Shown here piece by piece: positions 35,119-47,000 of a DNA stretch of 64,000 bases. Positions within the stretch are counted from its first letter, which is position 1, and the number at the start of each line of letters is the position of its first letter. The notes below the pieces were generated by a model that ran no database searches, was not told where the DNA came from, and worked only from the letters and a program-made list of their open reading frames with translations. The DNA is from Deinandra increscens subsp. villosa (lineage: Eukaryota; Streptophyta; Magnoliopsida; Asterales; Asteraceae), in contig JBCNJP010000017.1 in the NCBI GenBank assembly GCA_039602395.1, forward strand, positions 25,750,275 through 25,814,274. The letters are read 5' to 3'. A program made the translations under genes and the position numbers.

Positions 35119-36733
35119 CATTTGATTGCTCGAAATGACTTTATCCACCACCGTATTCATTCTATTGGCAAACACTTTAGCTATCACCTTTGTAACACAC
35201 CCCACGAGACTAATTGGCCGGTAGTCATTCAAAGATTGATGGTCTCAAATTTTAGGAATGAAATGAATAGATAAAGAACCATATCCCTTACTAATGCGCC
35301 CGGTCTCATGAGAACGATAAAGAATGTAAAAAAATCCTCCTCAAAGAGTTTCCAAAAATGTTTAAGGAACCCAAAATTGAACCCGTCCGGCCCCGGGCAT
35401 TTCTCGCTTCCACACATCCACACCGCCTCCTTAATCTTCTGTTTAGAGAACGGAGAGACAAGAAGACAACAATCGCTATCAGAGAGCTTTTTAATACCAT
35501 CACACCACATCGAAGGCCTTTCTCCAACCATACTTTAAAAACGAGATTTAAAGAATCCCCACACATCCTTCTTGATTTTGACCGGATCTTCCACCCACCT
35601 TCCTCTAATTCTGAGCCCATTAATTTTGTTTGCAGCCAAAATACTGTTTCACCAACCCGTGGAAATAGGAAGAATTTTCATCTCCCTCGATACACCACCT
35701 CAATCTCGCCTTCACTCGCTTGTCCTCAAGACGATCCCCATCCATTCTCTTCAAAGAGACCTTTATTTTCAGTCCAATCATCCAGTTCCAGCTCCGAGAG
35801 AGGCCTATATTCTCCCACAGAATCATACCAAACACAATCGGCCTCCGTTTTTTCATAGGCACCATCGAAAACAACTTTATAATTCACACGCCACTCCTTG
35901 ACATCCCCTTTAACAGCCCTTAACTTTGCCATGAGGACCACATCCGACTCTCCACACATGACCACACCGTTGGCAGGCCTAACAACCACATCGGCCAACC
36001 CGTCAAGCCTCAGCCATGACCTGAAGAATCAAAAGGGACAATGCTTGAAGTCAACGGAGGACACTTCAAAATCAGGGGAGCGTGATCCGAATACAACCAG
36101 GGCAAGGCAGTCAATAATGCATACGGCCAATGTTCTCTAAAACCAGAACAACCTAGAATCCGATCAATCATACTGAACGATTTTCCATTCCCATGGTCCC
36201 ATGTGAAAGTCAGACAATATAGCCCTTTCAATGAAAGCGTTGAACGCGAGGGCACCCGCCAGGGAAAACTCATAATACAATCTTTCATCTTCCATTCTGA
36301 CCTCATTAAAGTCCCCTGTTACACCCATAACCCCTCCATAGACCATTCTGACCTCATTAAAGTCCCCTGCTAACACCCATAACCCCTCCATAGACCAGCG
36401 GATCTCCCACAATCTCCTTTTCACCCTCAGATCATGAGGGGAATACACATTCACGATATGCAAAGTCAACGATTGACCAACCACCAAACCTGAAACAATT
36501 ATAAAGAATTCATCTTTCAAATTGTTAGACACCAGACCTACCCGACGCATCCACCTAATCGCTAACCGCCCCTCTTCTACCCTACAGCTGATCAAACGAA
36601 ATTTTGTTCCCACCTGAAAATTGAGTTTCCAGCACACAAAGGAAACTAAAACGATACCTTACCCGAAGATGAGAGATCCAGACCCGTTTTTTAGAATTGC
36701 TAATCCCCTTGATGTTCACTAAGAGAATATCCA
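35119..36733 (-). pseudogene. LINE-2 ORF2, N-terminal part
   Basis: It starts at ATG 36733 (MDILLVNIKG), overlapping the ORF1 TGA by one base. Endonuclease remnants include LTLHIVNVYSPHD and WVLAGDFNEVR (with a local duplication around 36300-36390 repeating GDFNEVRM). The RT fingers follow: CPGPDGFNFGFLKHFW and VIAKVFANRMNTVVDKV. Reading then crosses the Tekay-2 breakpoint into 24580. Frames shift several times. Confidence 0.82.
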
Positions 36734-38452
36734 TCACAGATCTCTAATAGACTCCTCCCCCAAGACCTGCTCATGAACCATGTCTTCAAAAATTACGAAG
36801 GTTGATGTTGACGCAAGAGGCTTCCATTGTCGCCGCAATCTCCTCCCTTAACTCCACCTCTTTTGCGCTAATTTGAGCTTGCTCAGCGCAAGCCCTAAGA
36901 CGGAGATCGTCAAGGACCTCATCCGCCAATCTAATGTCTTCCTTATCCAGGGACGATGACGATTCCGAAGAGCCGCTCTCCCCCCTCCTTCTCTGCAAGC
37001 CAACCTCTAAACCCCCCCCCCCCCCCCACATGGAGACGGGGAAACCTCGCCAAATTTTTTTTCAAAGGACAATTCAAGTTAATAGTCCTAGAAGATAACT
37101 CTGACAGCATAAAAGAGTCTGCAGGGGAATTGGGCCCAGAGCTAGAGTTATGCGATGGCCCACCAACGTGGTCTCCTAGGCCCACATCTCCCAAAACTAG
37201 CCCATTCTCGGGAAACACCACACCTGACCCATGCTCCCCCATATGCGCCGCCATCTCAGCATCCCTTTTTCATGCCTCGACGTTCCCTAGCATGCAGGCC
37301 GATTGGACTTTCACCTGCTCCGATTCCTCCACCGCTGGAGATCTTGTCATCTCCGACTGGAATCCTAGGGGAAACATCAATGAAGTCTCCAGCGTTTATG
37401 GCTTCGATATAGTCTGGCACCCATTCCTCGTTATACTCTGACAGCCCACAGACAAACCTTCTACCATGCCAAGTAAGCGTAACATTATTGTTAATACTCT
37501 CACATCCATTCACCAATACCCCCATACTGCTTCGGTTCAGAATTCCATTAGCCTCATTCGCGTCTGAGCGATGAACCACCACCCCAAAATGCTTCCCAGT
37601 CTCATCGAAAACCTTTCCATCCTATAGCTGTGGCAGAACCCCTGTCACCCGGAGCTAAGCAATCCTTTCCAACCCAAAAGACTGCCCCCTCCAAACTGAT
37701 AATTTTGAAAACCAAGACTTCCACCAATGATCTTCCTAAAGAAACTCAGCCGCAATCCTAAGGTTGTGGAACGTCAAAACACCATCAATCCGCCTAAATA
37801 TCTTATCCTGAATAACCCAAATCTTTCATTTCCAGGCATCTTATCCGAGCTACAAAGATGGGTGAGGTCGGTAACCCTGCCCAGAAGAGCACTTCCACAC
37901 CCGGCCTCAAACACCGGTGTCATCATATTACCCAAATCAATAATCTTTCCACCTATGGCACCTTGAGAGTCCCTCTTGGCCACCACATTCGCATAGGATC
38001 TACCATTAACAACATGAGTCCACACATTTCCCCCCTTCTGAGCAGGAGCCTTGACAGCCATCAGAACGAATTTAGGAGCTCCTCCTTGCCTACCGTTCAA
38101 CACAGCCAGAGCTCCATCCCTAATGAATCGTTCTAGGTAAACCGCTAGCTTTGATGAACCGATACGGGTCTTCTTCAACACCCATTCTAACTTCCACCGG
38201 TCCGCCACCTCAATAAACTTGATAAACCCAAACAATTCCCCGGCCTTATTATTTTCTCCTAGAGATAAAGATATCCTTGACCTTTCCGAAATTCTTCCAC
38301 TCCGCCTCTAGATCCGCCCTTACACACCCATCAGGAAGATTAGTGACATAGTACGTCACCACATCTTCCCCTCCTCCTATCCGGTTAAGCTTCTTCGACC
38401 TCCGACCGTCGAGATTCCAGCCACCGCTCTGCCTTCACTCTTCCTCTCCCAT
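36733..38452 (-). pseudogene. LINE-2 ORF1: RNA-binding protein
   Basis: The start codon lies at 38452. An RRM-like domain is visible near the start: TYYVTNLPDGCVRADL, then FGKVKDIFIS and LFGFIKF, the RNP-like strands of plant L1 ORF1 proteins. Further parts include RSYANVVA, GRRFVCGLSEYNEEWVPDYI, and a helical C-terminus (EDIRLADEVLDDLRLRACA). Stops (sixth codon TGA) and frameshifts, including a C homopolymer at about 37013-37027, inactivate it. ORF1p would coat the element RNA. The LINE-1 copy lacks the RRM part. Confidence 0.8.
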
Positions 38453-38457
38453 CGCTG

Positions 38458-39170
38458 AAAAAAATTTATATACATACATACATAGATATCTTTCCATGTA
38501 TCATAAATATGCATAATCACTCTACAACTTTTGGAATCAACAAAAAATTTAGTGATAAATACAATGATAATAACGAAACAAATCAAGAAAAGATTAATAT
38601 AACAAAACAAAAAAAATTGACTTTATTTTGACTATGACTATCAATAAGACTTTTTATAATCTTAGAAATAGTAAGTAGAAGTCACATATTTTTTTTTACT
38701 TATCTTACTTGTGACAAAAATATGTCTCTTTTAAATTATCACAAAGCCAGGTTATTAACTTCAATAAGTTAAGATCAATTTTTTTAGTAAGATGAACCGT
38801 CTTTTTTCCTTAAGGAACACAAGGAATATTTGAATCCATGTAAGACATAAAAAACTTCCAAATTATAGAGTGAATCCATGAAAAGACCGGTGAAGAGGTT
38901 ATTATCAATACGATTTATCTCAGATTACATGGGCTAAATTAGCCCCACAAAAATGGCAAAATGGATATAAGAAATCATCAAAATAAGGATCTAAAGAAAG
39001 GGTATTCCTGTGAAGAAGATCCGTTATTTAATTAAAAAAAGTTTCTAAAATCTTTGTATTACCAAATAAAAAAGTCTATTTATTACCAAATAAAGAAGAC
39101 AATTTTCAAAAAGAAACTATAGATATGATCGTTTATCATATAATTATATTCACTCTAAAACTAAGAAGAA

Positions 39171-39174
<4 letters not shown>
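38458..39174 (+). pseudogene. ycf1: Plastid ycf1 fragment, part 2
   Basis: It resumes the ycf1 order after LINE-2: YIDIFPCIINMHNHS, NNETNQEKIN, SFKLSQSQVINFNKLRS, then YDLSQITWAKLAPQKWQN and YRYDRLSYNYI in shifting frames. The run from YQYDLSQITW to LAPQKW is the most ycf1-like stretch of the window. It ends in a TA microsatellite that holds a fold-back element. Confidence 0.85.
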
Positions 39175-39240
<66 letters not shown>

Positions 39241-39886
39241 TAGGATCCTGCGAAAACATATCTTTTTATGAAAACTGCGAAAACACTTATTAAAACTCAC
39301 GTAACTTTTTCATACGTTAACGATTTTTCATAAAATTTGCGCCAAAAGTCTTAGAATTACGTTATCTTAAAATCTGGAGCAAAATATTAAAAAAAACTGA
39401 ACATTTTTTTTTCCGTGTGATGCACATGTGCATCATATAATTAAAAAAAAGTTATAAAATGCTATTTTTTTTCTTTAAATCTAAAGATAACACAACTATA
39501 AGATTTAGGGTGCAATTTCTTTTTAAACTATTAATGTATATCACATGTATGAGCGTTTTTTTTTGGTATGATGCACATGTGCGTCATTCAATAAAAACGC
39601 AAAAAAATGATGAAAATATATGACATATGGTGCGACTAAGACAAAAATAAATATTAACTCATACTAAAAGTATGAGTTTTTTTTTGTGATGCACATGTGC
39701 ACCACACAAAAAAATATTTAAAAAAATAAAAAAAGCGTTAAGTTTTTTAAAACTTTTATAGGATTAAAGATAATATAATTTTAAGACTTTTGGTGTAAAT
39801 TTTTAACAAAAAATATTAACGTATGAAAAAGTTATGTAGGTTTTAAGATTTGTTTACGCAGTTCTCACAAAAAAGGGTGTTTTATA

Positions 39887-39949
<63 letters not shown>

Positions 39950-39950
39950 T
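39175..39950. mobile_element. Fold-back MITE embedded in a TA microsatellite
   Basis: (TA)n tracts at 39175-39236 and about 39883-39950 flank a core that begins GGGTTAGGATCCTGCGAAAAC. The core arms are long inverted repeats: AACTTTTTCATACGTTAA on the left matches the reverse complement of TTAACGTATGAAAAAGTT on the right, and CCAAAAGTCTTAGAATTA matches TAATTTTAAGACTTTTGG. The centre repeats GATGCACATGTGCATCA-type palindromes. Rice Micron MITEs also insert into TA microsatellites; whether this is the same family is inference. Confidence 0.7.
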
Positions 39951-40210
39951 TATCACCAGAAACAAACAAGATGTAAGAAATTCCACTAGAAATAACTAAA
40001 AAATTGCTAACATACTCAAAAATATTCCTATCAAGAATTATCTAATAAAAAGTGAGATCCTATATAAAAATAAAGATAGAAAATATTGGGATTGGAAATT
40101 GAATACAAATATTCAGGTTGAACCTAACCAAATCCAAATAAGAGATATAATGAATAAGAATGTTCATTTTTTTTATCTATCGATTGATTTAAATTTCGAA
40201 TCATAATACT
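39951..40210 (+). pseudogene. ycf1: Plastid ycf1 fragment, part 3
   Basis: It gives SPETNKM, then NYLIKSEILYKNKDRKYWDW and a stop after FES. KDRKYWDWK matches the conserved DRKYFDWK-like motif that I recall from Ycf1. The plastid-like sequence fades before the CACTA insertion at 40276. Confidence 0.75.
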
Positions 40211-40275
40211 CTTATAGCATTTTATATTATTCAAAGTAAACTTATTGATCAGCTTTTTATAATTCATAGTATTTA

Positions 40276-40870
40276 CACTACGTCAAAAATTGGCTTTAGC
40301 CATGGTTTTTACGAAAACACCTAGCCACGGTTTAAAAAAACCGTGGCTAAAGGTAAGAAATACTAGTTTTAGCCACACATATTTTGTACCCGTTGCCAAA
40401 TATATAGAATTTGAACCTTTTTAGCCACGTATTTTTTGTTTATGTGACAACAACAATCAGGTGCAGTGGCTTTAGCCACTGTTTTACAAAAACATGTGGC
40501 ACTTATTTGTCACACTTAATCAAGAGTGGCAAAATGCACCAAACGACCACTGAATTTTTATGATATTCTATTCATGTGACCAAAAAGGAATGTATGGCCA
40601 CACTTAAATAATGTTGTGTGACGGAAGAGTAGATTTTATTACTCAGTAAATTAAAAAAAAACTATTAAATATATATTATGTGTGGCTAAATGTAAGCAAT
40701 GGCCACTGTTTTTACTTAGTTATGTGGCTAAAAGCTAGTACATATGACTACTTTTATTAGATTGTGTGACTAATTAGTAGTTTGTGAGTGACAAAAATCA
40801 ATTACCTATGGCCACATATATTAATCGTGACTAAATAGTAGCCACTATTAATTAGTTATCTGTGGCGACG
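40276..40870 (+). repeat. Left subterminal repeat region of the CACTA element
   Basis: Many copies of TTAGCCAC and GTGGCTAAA in both orientations, including the hairpin CCACGGTTTAAAAAAACCGTGG near 40317. Such arrays are TnpA-type binding regions in studied CACTA elements. Confidence 0.75.
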
Positions 40871-41026
40871 ACGGATATATATGATTACTAGAGGTCAAAT
40901 CCTTATCTACCACCTCGAGTTTCGGACATAAATAATATAACTAATTAATTAATTATCGATCATCACCATATACGCCGATTATCTCTCTCAGCTCCTTGTT
41001 TTTTGGTTTATCACCACTCTCTGAAA

Positions 41027-41584
41027 ATGTGGCATTTGCGTCCTCTGAATGTGATTGATAGCCCCGAATACAGTAAGTAATCATCTAAATGACTGAAATT
41101 CAAATGCTTTAATGTGGAATTCGTGTCTCTGATTTGGTTTTTTTTCTTAAACAGGGAAGAAGATTTTAGTCTGTTTACTTTAGTTATCTATCACCTAGGG
41201 TATTATGTGAGCCTCAATGGTTGGATACAATACATCGATGGGAGGGTTCGCTACTTCGATGAGGTGGACATTACCTCATTCTCGTTCGATGACCTAGGTC
41301 AAATGGTGTCTGACCTAGGTATTCACTTAAACGATATCGACCCCTACCTGAGGATCCTAGGGTTGTCTCTGGATTATGGATTGGTTCCATTCACTAATGA
41401 TCTGAGGGATGTCAGGGCCTTGTCCTTGCATGTCAAGGACGAGGAGGTCATATCCATCTACCTCGATGGAGATATGGAGGTGTCTTCCTCCTTCTCCTCC
41501 CCCCCCCCCTCTGAAGGTAGCTACCCATGGAGAACAGGCCGATATGATGATTCAGATAATGTCACTAGTGGGAGCATGTTTTAA
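41027..41584 (+). CDS. PB1-like domain protein A of the CACTA element
   Basis: Predicted as two exons, 41027-41076 and 41155-41584, about 159 residues. The acceptor TTCTTAAACAG is clear. The donor is less so: AGTAA|GTAATC keeps the frame, while the stronger ACA|GTAAGT four bases upstream breaks it with this ATG. Exon 2 gives FTLVIYHLGYYVSLNG, then IDGRVRYFDEVDITSFSFDD, LGLSLDYGLVPFTND and ISIYLDGD. This is the layout of the plant PB1-like domain that precedes transposase domains in MuDR-type and some CACTA proteins. The rest is Ser/Pro-rich and ends at TAA. Here the domain stands alone. Role unknown; protein-protein contact is an inference from the PB1 fold. Confidence 0.65.
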
Positions 41585-41689
41585 GTTTATGTATTTTTTT
41601 ATTATATATTTGTAATTAATTAACGGATCTCACATCTTTTGGATTATATATGTAATTGTTTATGTGCTATGCATCCGATGTGTGTTTTT

Positions 41690-42420
41690 GACTCTTCTTC
41701 CTCAAGAATTTTAGTTCATCCAGTTGTCTTCTACATATATTAGGTTGTGTGACTAAATAGTTGTGTATAAAGAATTGTATTCAATCAGAATGATTTAATT
41801 CACTAGATAATGGGTTTAAATACATAGGAATATCCTATAGAGAAGGAACATAAATAACAACTTTTGTTATTTATAGTATATATAGTTCATCCTATAGAAC
41901 TCTAGTTTATTCGGTTCTCCAAAACAACTTTAGTTCATCCGGTTCTATTACATATAGTTCATCCTGAAGAACTCTAGTTTATCCGGTTCATCCTGAAGAA
42001 CTCTAGTTCATCTGGTTTCATTACTGAATAATTCTTGATCCTAAAGAACTCTAGTTCATCCGGTTCTATTCTTCTTATTCTCTAATGAATAACTAAAATT
42101 GATCCTGTTTAATTATAAATCATCTCAGTCCGCCAAGGCGGTCAAACAGTTGTCTAAAAATGTCATCCGGTTCTGTTCATCTGCTCTCAATCCAGATGAA
42201 ATCCTTCATGAAGAATTCTAGTTCATCCAGTTTTGTTCTTCTTCCAATTTACTGAAGAAGTAAAATCTATCTAGTTTATAAATCATGTCATCACACTATT
42301 AGTCAATCATAATATTATGAGGAATTCTAGTTCATCCGGTTTTGTTCTTCTTCCAATTTACTGAAGAAGTAAAATCTATCCAGTTTATAAATCATGTCAT
42401 CACACTATTAGTCAATCAAA
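41690..42420 (+). repeat. AGTTCATCCGGTT motif cluster and 100-bp duplication
   Basis: AGTTCATCCGGTT and close variants occur more than ten times between 41700 and 42330, often as GTTCATCCTGAAGAACTCTA. A 106-bp unit containing TTGTTCTTCTTCCAATTTAC is repeated at about 42203-42300 and 42309-42418, with a third partial copy near 43785. No coding potential. Confidence 0.75.
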
Positions 42421-42818
42421 AAATTATAAAATGTAGCAAACAAGGCTTGAACCCGGGCCAGCAAAAGAAAGGAGCACACTACAAGATTAAGAAGAACCAT
42501 TGAGACAGAAGTGTTAATTGGTTATATTTTAACCAGAACTTATTTAATTACTCCCATCTCATAAAAAATAATTGATAAACAAAATTTGTATGGTTAAAGG
42601 TAATAAATAGACACGGTTAAAACAGGATTTACATAGCTAAAGGTAATAAATATACACGGTTATCATGGCCTGACCTTTCCACTTCTTGCCACCATAGCTG
42701 GTAGCGTGGCTTGACCGCCTTTAAATTTCCACTTCCCTGCCACCAAAATCTTTTGTATGAATGTATTTCCTGATCATCAAGAATCCTCATCTTCTCCTAA
42801 AAAAACTTCGATCGATCA

Positions 42819-43432
42819 ATGGCTGCCTTTGGTAAACATGGAGGATTAGGGGTGTTAATGAACCAGCACCCTACTACGGCAAGACTCCCCGTAAGTGTAT
42901 TTTCACTCAACAATGGCTGCAAGTTTTTATTTTTAGGGTTTTATGTTTTTTAATTACTTACTCTCTACTCTGCATTTAGGTTTCTTACAAGTGGTCGGAG
43001 GTTCACCCTCAAGTCCATCACTGCAGCGATTTCCACCGGAATGCCGCCGGCCAGGATGTCTGGAAGGGAAAGGTGGATTATGTCGACTATGTCGACATTC
43101 GCACATTTAATTATCATGATCTGAATCAAATGGTGCAATACCTAAACCACACATCTATTGGCTATTTCCTCATTTACTGGAGGATCCCACCTCTGTCCAT
43201 CACAAATGGGCTTGAGTACGCTGATTTCATCACTGACGAAGTTGTAGGGGATACGAAACTTCCAGGGACCAGAGGGGGAGAGAGAGCTGGATGTGTATTT
43301 AATCCGGGTCAAGGATTCCACCTACATATCCGAGTTGGGACCGAGATTGCCGCCTGGTCAAAGTTGTTTCCTGATGAAAGCAGCAGTAGCTTCTTTGATG
43401 ATGAACACTATATGTCGGATGCTAGGTCTTAG
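42819..43432 (+). CDS. PB1-like domain protein B of the CACTA element
   Basis: Two exons, 42819-42890 (24 codons from MAAFGKHGG) and 42980-43432, joined in phase 0 by a CCC|GTAAGT donor and a GCATTTAG acceptor, give 174 residues. Exon 2 has VSYKWSEVHPQVHHCSD, then KVDYVDYVDIRTFNYHDLN and YWRIPPLSITNGLEY. These align in order with YIDGRVRYFDEVDITSFSFD and LRILGLSLDYGLVPF of protein A. The two genes are thus diverged duplicates of one PB1-like module. The tail is acidic (SSSSFFDDEHY). They lie about 1.2 kb apart in the same direction, separated by the AGTTCATCCGGTT cluster. The open frame and clean splice sites suggest recent function. Confidence 0.65.
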
Positions 43433-43462
43433 CTAGTTAGATATATCTTTGTATAGGATCCT

Positions 43463-43524
<62 letters not shown>

Positions 43525-44088
43525 GTTCTTGTTAACTCTTCCTCCTGTTTTGTTTTGGTTAACCCCATTAATGTAGATATATTTTATCTCATTCATTAAA
43601 GTTGATTTTATTCTAAATTGATTGTTGAAAATAGATTTTATTGTGAACTGATGTGATTTTTATTTTATTGTGAACTGGTTAACCATCCTGAAAAACTTTA
43701 GAACTCTATTTTACCCGGTTCATCCTGAAGAACTTTAGTTCATCTTCTCTCAATCCTCGTGAACTCTTCTTCCTGAGAAAATTGTAGTTCATCGGGTTTT
43801 GTTCTTCTTCCAATTTACTGAAGAAGTAAAATTTATCCTGTTTATAAATCATCTCATCCCACCATATCAAAATTCCAACATATACTAACATAACATATGA
43901 ATATATACTTCAAGTAAGATCAAAGTTATGTGTAAAATAGAGGTCTGCTATGATTCATTGAAAATGTGTATGTTATTATAGATGAAAACTGTATAAATAA
44001 AACTATAACAACTTATGTTAACATACAAACTGGAACAACTTATGCAATTGTACATAAATACAGGGATCAACTCTTCTTCCAGCCAAGT
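43433..44088. other. Non-coding spacer with TA microsatellite
   Basis: Contains a TA microsatellite (about 43467-43520), further AGTTCATC-type motifs, and sequence near 43885-44088 that recurs at 48545-48720. Confidence 0.6.
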
Positions 44089-47000
44089 TCATCCGGTTCC
44101 CATCTTGTTCTTCTCTTCAATAGCTTGTAACCGAAATTTGGCCTTGTGACATAGGAGACTTTCATGATAGGTCCGTGTCACTATTCTGTTGTCACTATCA
44201 CCAATCCTGACAATATCTCGTATTTCATCTTCAGAAAGCCCATTTAGAGCATCTTCTAAGCCCCTAATTGTCTCGCCATGTCCACTGGTGAAAATGTGAT
44301 ACATGTCTATTTCTTTCTTATACTCCCAATTGGTCACCTGTTTTCCCTTAACCACATGAAGCCTGTTAGTTATCATTATTAAATGGATTTGGTCTTTGTC
44401 AGCCGGGCTCCATTCTGGATCTGGAACTGTACTATGCCTTGTGAATGACCCATCAGCTCTATAGACTACCAACTTTCCATCCTTATCAAATTCAAGCGTC
44501 GAAACAGAATTGTCAATGCTGCGTTGTGTGGCTTCATCTACTTCCCCGTATAAGTCATCCAAGTACATCTTTATCCTCAGCATTAAGGAGTCCTCTTGTG
44601 AACACGTACCCTTCATATCACCACGTAACTGTCTAACATCACCCAACTCATGGTCAGTGAGGTTGTACATAGCTTCTTCAGCTGTAAACTTTAGTAGCTC
44701 ATCTGAATTGGTTGTGAAAAGGTATACTTTGGCTTGATCATCATACCTCCAGGAGATGATTCTTCTCCTTTCAGCATGGACATCTCTGTATTCATCCTCC
44801 TCATTAATCACTTTTCCTTTTCCATTCTTAGCCACTGACTTCATTCTCTTGGTGGGTAGTTTTTCTAGTGACTTGGGTGGAGATGAGGGTTTTCGTGGTT
44901 TCTTTAGGTGAGGATATGGAGATGGAAGGGTATGATCAATTATAGGTTGTGGTACAAAGGGTGTGAAGTTATATGTTCTAAACTTTGGTGGAAGAGGCTT
45001 TAGTGTCACAGGTTTAGGAGGCTTTACAGGTTTAGGATTTTTTGCTGGTCTACTAGTTCTAGGAGGGTTTCTTCTGGGTTGTGTGAGGCTAGAGTTCTGC
45101 TCAGATCAGAAAATGCACCTGGTGGTATTGGTTCACCTGTTTCCTTTGAGATTTTGTTCTGTTCATGTATGGTATTTGAATATCTAATTCTCAAGCTATT
45201 AATACCAGAAGGATTGATCTTTTTTGGGTCCTCCCCCCTTATCTTAATGAAATAGCATTTGAGAAGCTTAAGTTCTTCTTCCTTTGTCATAGGGTTTTCT
45301 AGGATTTTCTGTATCTCTTCTTCCCTTTTTATCTTCTCTTGCCTTTCATCAGCATCTATCCTTACCTTCAGTTTTACTTCACCATCCTCTTGAACAACCT
45401 TGGACATCATATCGCATAACTGATTAGCAATTTTTAAATTTGCTTGTTCAGGAGTTGCCCATCCCCTGGCTATGATCATATCTATGAACTTCCTAAGGAG
45501 TTTGGCATTGTGAAGGTTACCTTACAGTCTGATCTTTTCTTGTTTAGCTTTGATCTCCTTGTCAGATTTTGTGGCCATTCTTCTTTTTCTTGTCTCCTTC
45601 TCAGAGTCCATCGTTGCCATTTTCTCATCAATAGACCTTCTCTTGATTTCATTTATCAGACCCATTATTTCTTTATCATTTGAATAACGTAGCATGTCTC
45701 CTTCTAGTTTGAATTCCAAGGCCATGTATCCATCCTTTTTAGTTGTTCAGCTTTCTCAGCATCCTTAGGTGCCTGTTTTATCATGTTTACCTCATCTTCT
45801 AGGAGAGATACACGTTGATCATAAATGCATGTTGGAGGCTTTGTCTTCTTAACAGCTGCAAACACCTTGTCAGAATCTGGTTGGTACTGGGGCATCACCA
45901 TTTTTCCTTTCCCGAATCTGATTGCTTCAGCAGAAAAATCATTCTCATCAGGAGGTTCAGTCTTTGGCTCCACAGGCTTTGTCTCTTTTACAGCTGCAAA
46001 CACCTTGTCTTTTACTCCATCTTCTTCAACAACCTTTTATGTTTCAGGAGTAGCAGGGGGAGCACTAGGCTTTAAAACAGGAATGATGGACAGAGATGGA
46101 GCACAAGGCTTTAAAACAGGAATGATGGGCAGAGATGGAGCACTAGGCTTTAAAACAGAAATGATGGGCAGAGATGGAGCACTCCTTAACCAAGTGTAGT
46201 TAAGAGTATTCCTAATCATCGTTTTTCTCATGAAAGATAGAGCTTCGGGAGCTATCTCCACATTTATGGTTTGCAGATCACCCATCACACTTGTGATCAT
46301 CTGATTATCAGCAGTCACTTGCACTGGATGAAGTTGTTCAATCGGATCAACTAGTTCAACCGGTTCAACTTGGCCTTCTTCCTCCGGATGAAGTTGTTCA
46401 ACCGGATCAACTAGTTCAACCGGATCAACATGGCCTTCTACCTCCAGATGAAGTTGTTCAACCGGATCAACTAGTTCAACCGCATCAACATGGCCTTCTT
46501 CCTCCGGATGAAGTTGTTCAACCAGATCAACTTGTTCAACCGGATCAACTTGTTCAACTTCATCAACATCTGATGAAGACACCCTGTGCAAGATCCTATT
46601 TTGAATTAAATCTACTTTGACATATGAATTTCATTTCAACGTATGCTTGACAACCTTACCTATCAGTGGCTTTCACAGATTTTCCTGCCTTCAACCATTC
46701 AATTTCTTCTCCTTGAGCTCTCACAATTGCACGGAGAGCTGCGAATTCTTTTTTAAGTTTTGTACATCGAACCGTTAATTCAGTATGTGTCTTGCTGCTC
46801 TCAACTGGTGTGTTGCCAGTATCTTTGAGCAAAGAAGAGCAAACAAGCCGACCTTGTTCATGCCCAGCACCCATGGTTTCTTAGCACCTAGGATTCCTGT
46901 TGTCAATCGAAGGTTCCTGAATAGGTTCTCTGACTGATACAATTACCGTGGATTGGGTCTTAATGATATTGGCACTGTCCTCAGGGTCCAGTGGGACATC

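Larger units (their letters stand above)
22724..38457 (-). mobile_element. LINE-2 (L1-type), nearly full length, split by Tekay-2
   Basis: The 3' end is at left: the minus strand ends in a short A run (22724-22730). The 5' end is at right, next to the ORF1 ATG at 38452. Without the Tekay-2 insertion (24586-35118) it is about 5.2 kb, with RRM-bearing ORF1 and ORF2. Flanks GAAAAATATACATAG (left) and GAAAAAAATTTATATACATA (right) are an imperfect target duplication from ycf1 sequence, blurred by indels and an ATAC expansion. Both ORFs are broken. Confidence 0.88.

Noticed and set aside
42420..42520. GGCTTGAACCCGGGCC as a pol III B box
   Set aside because: No A box at the right distance and no SINE-like tail.
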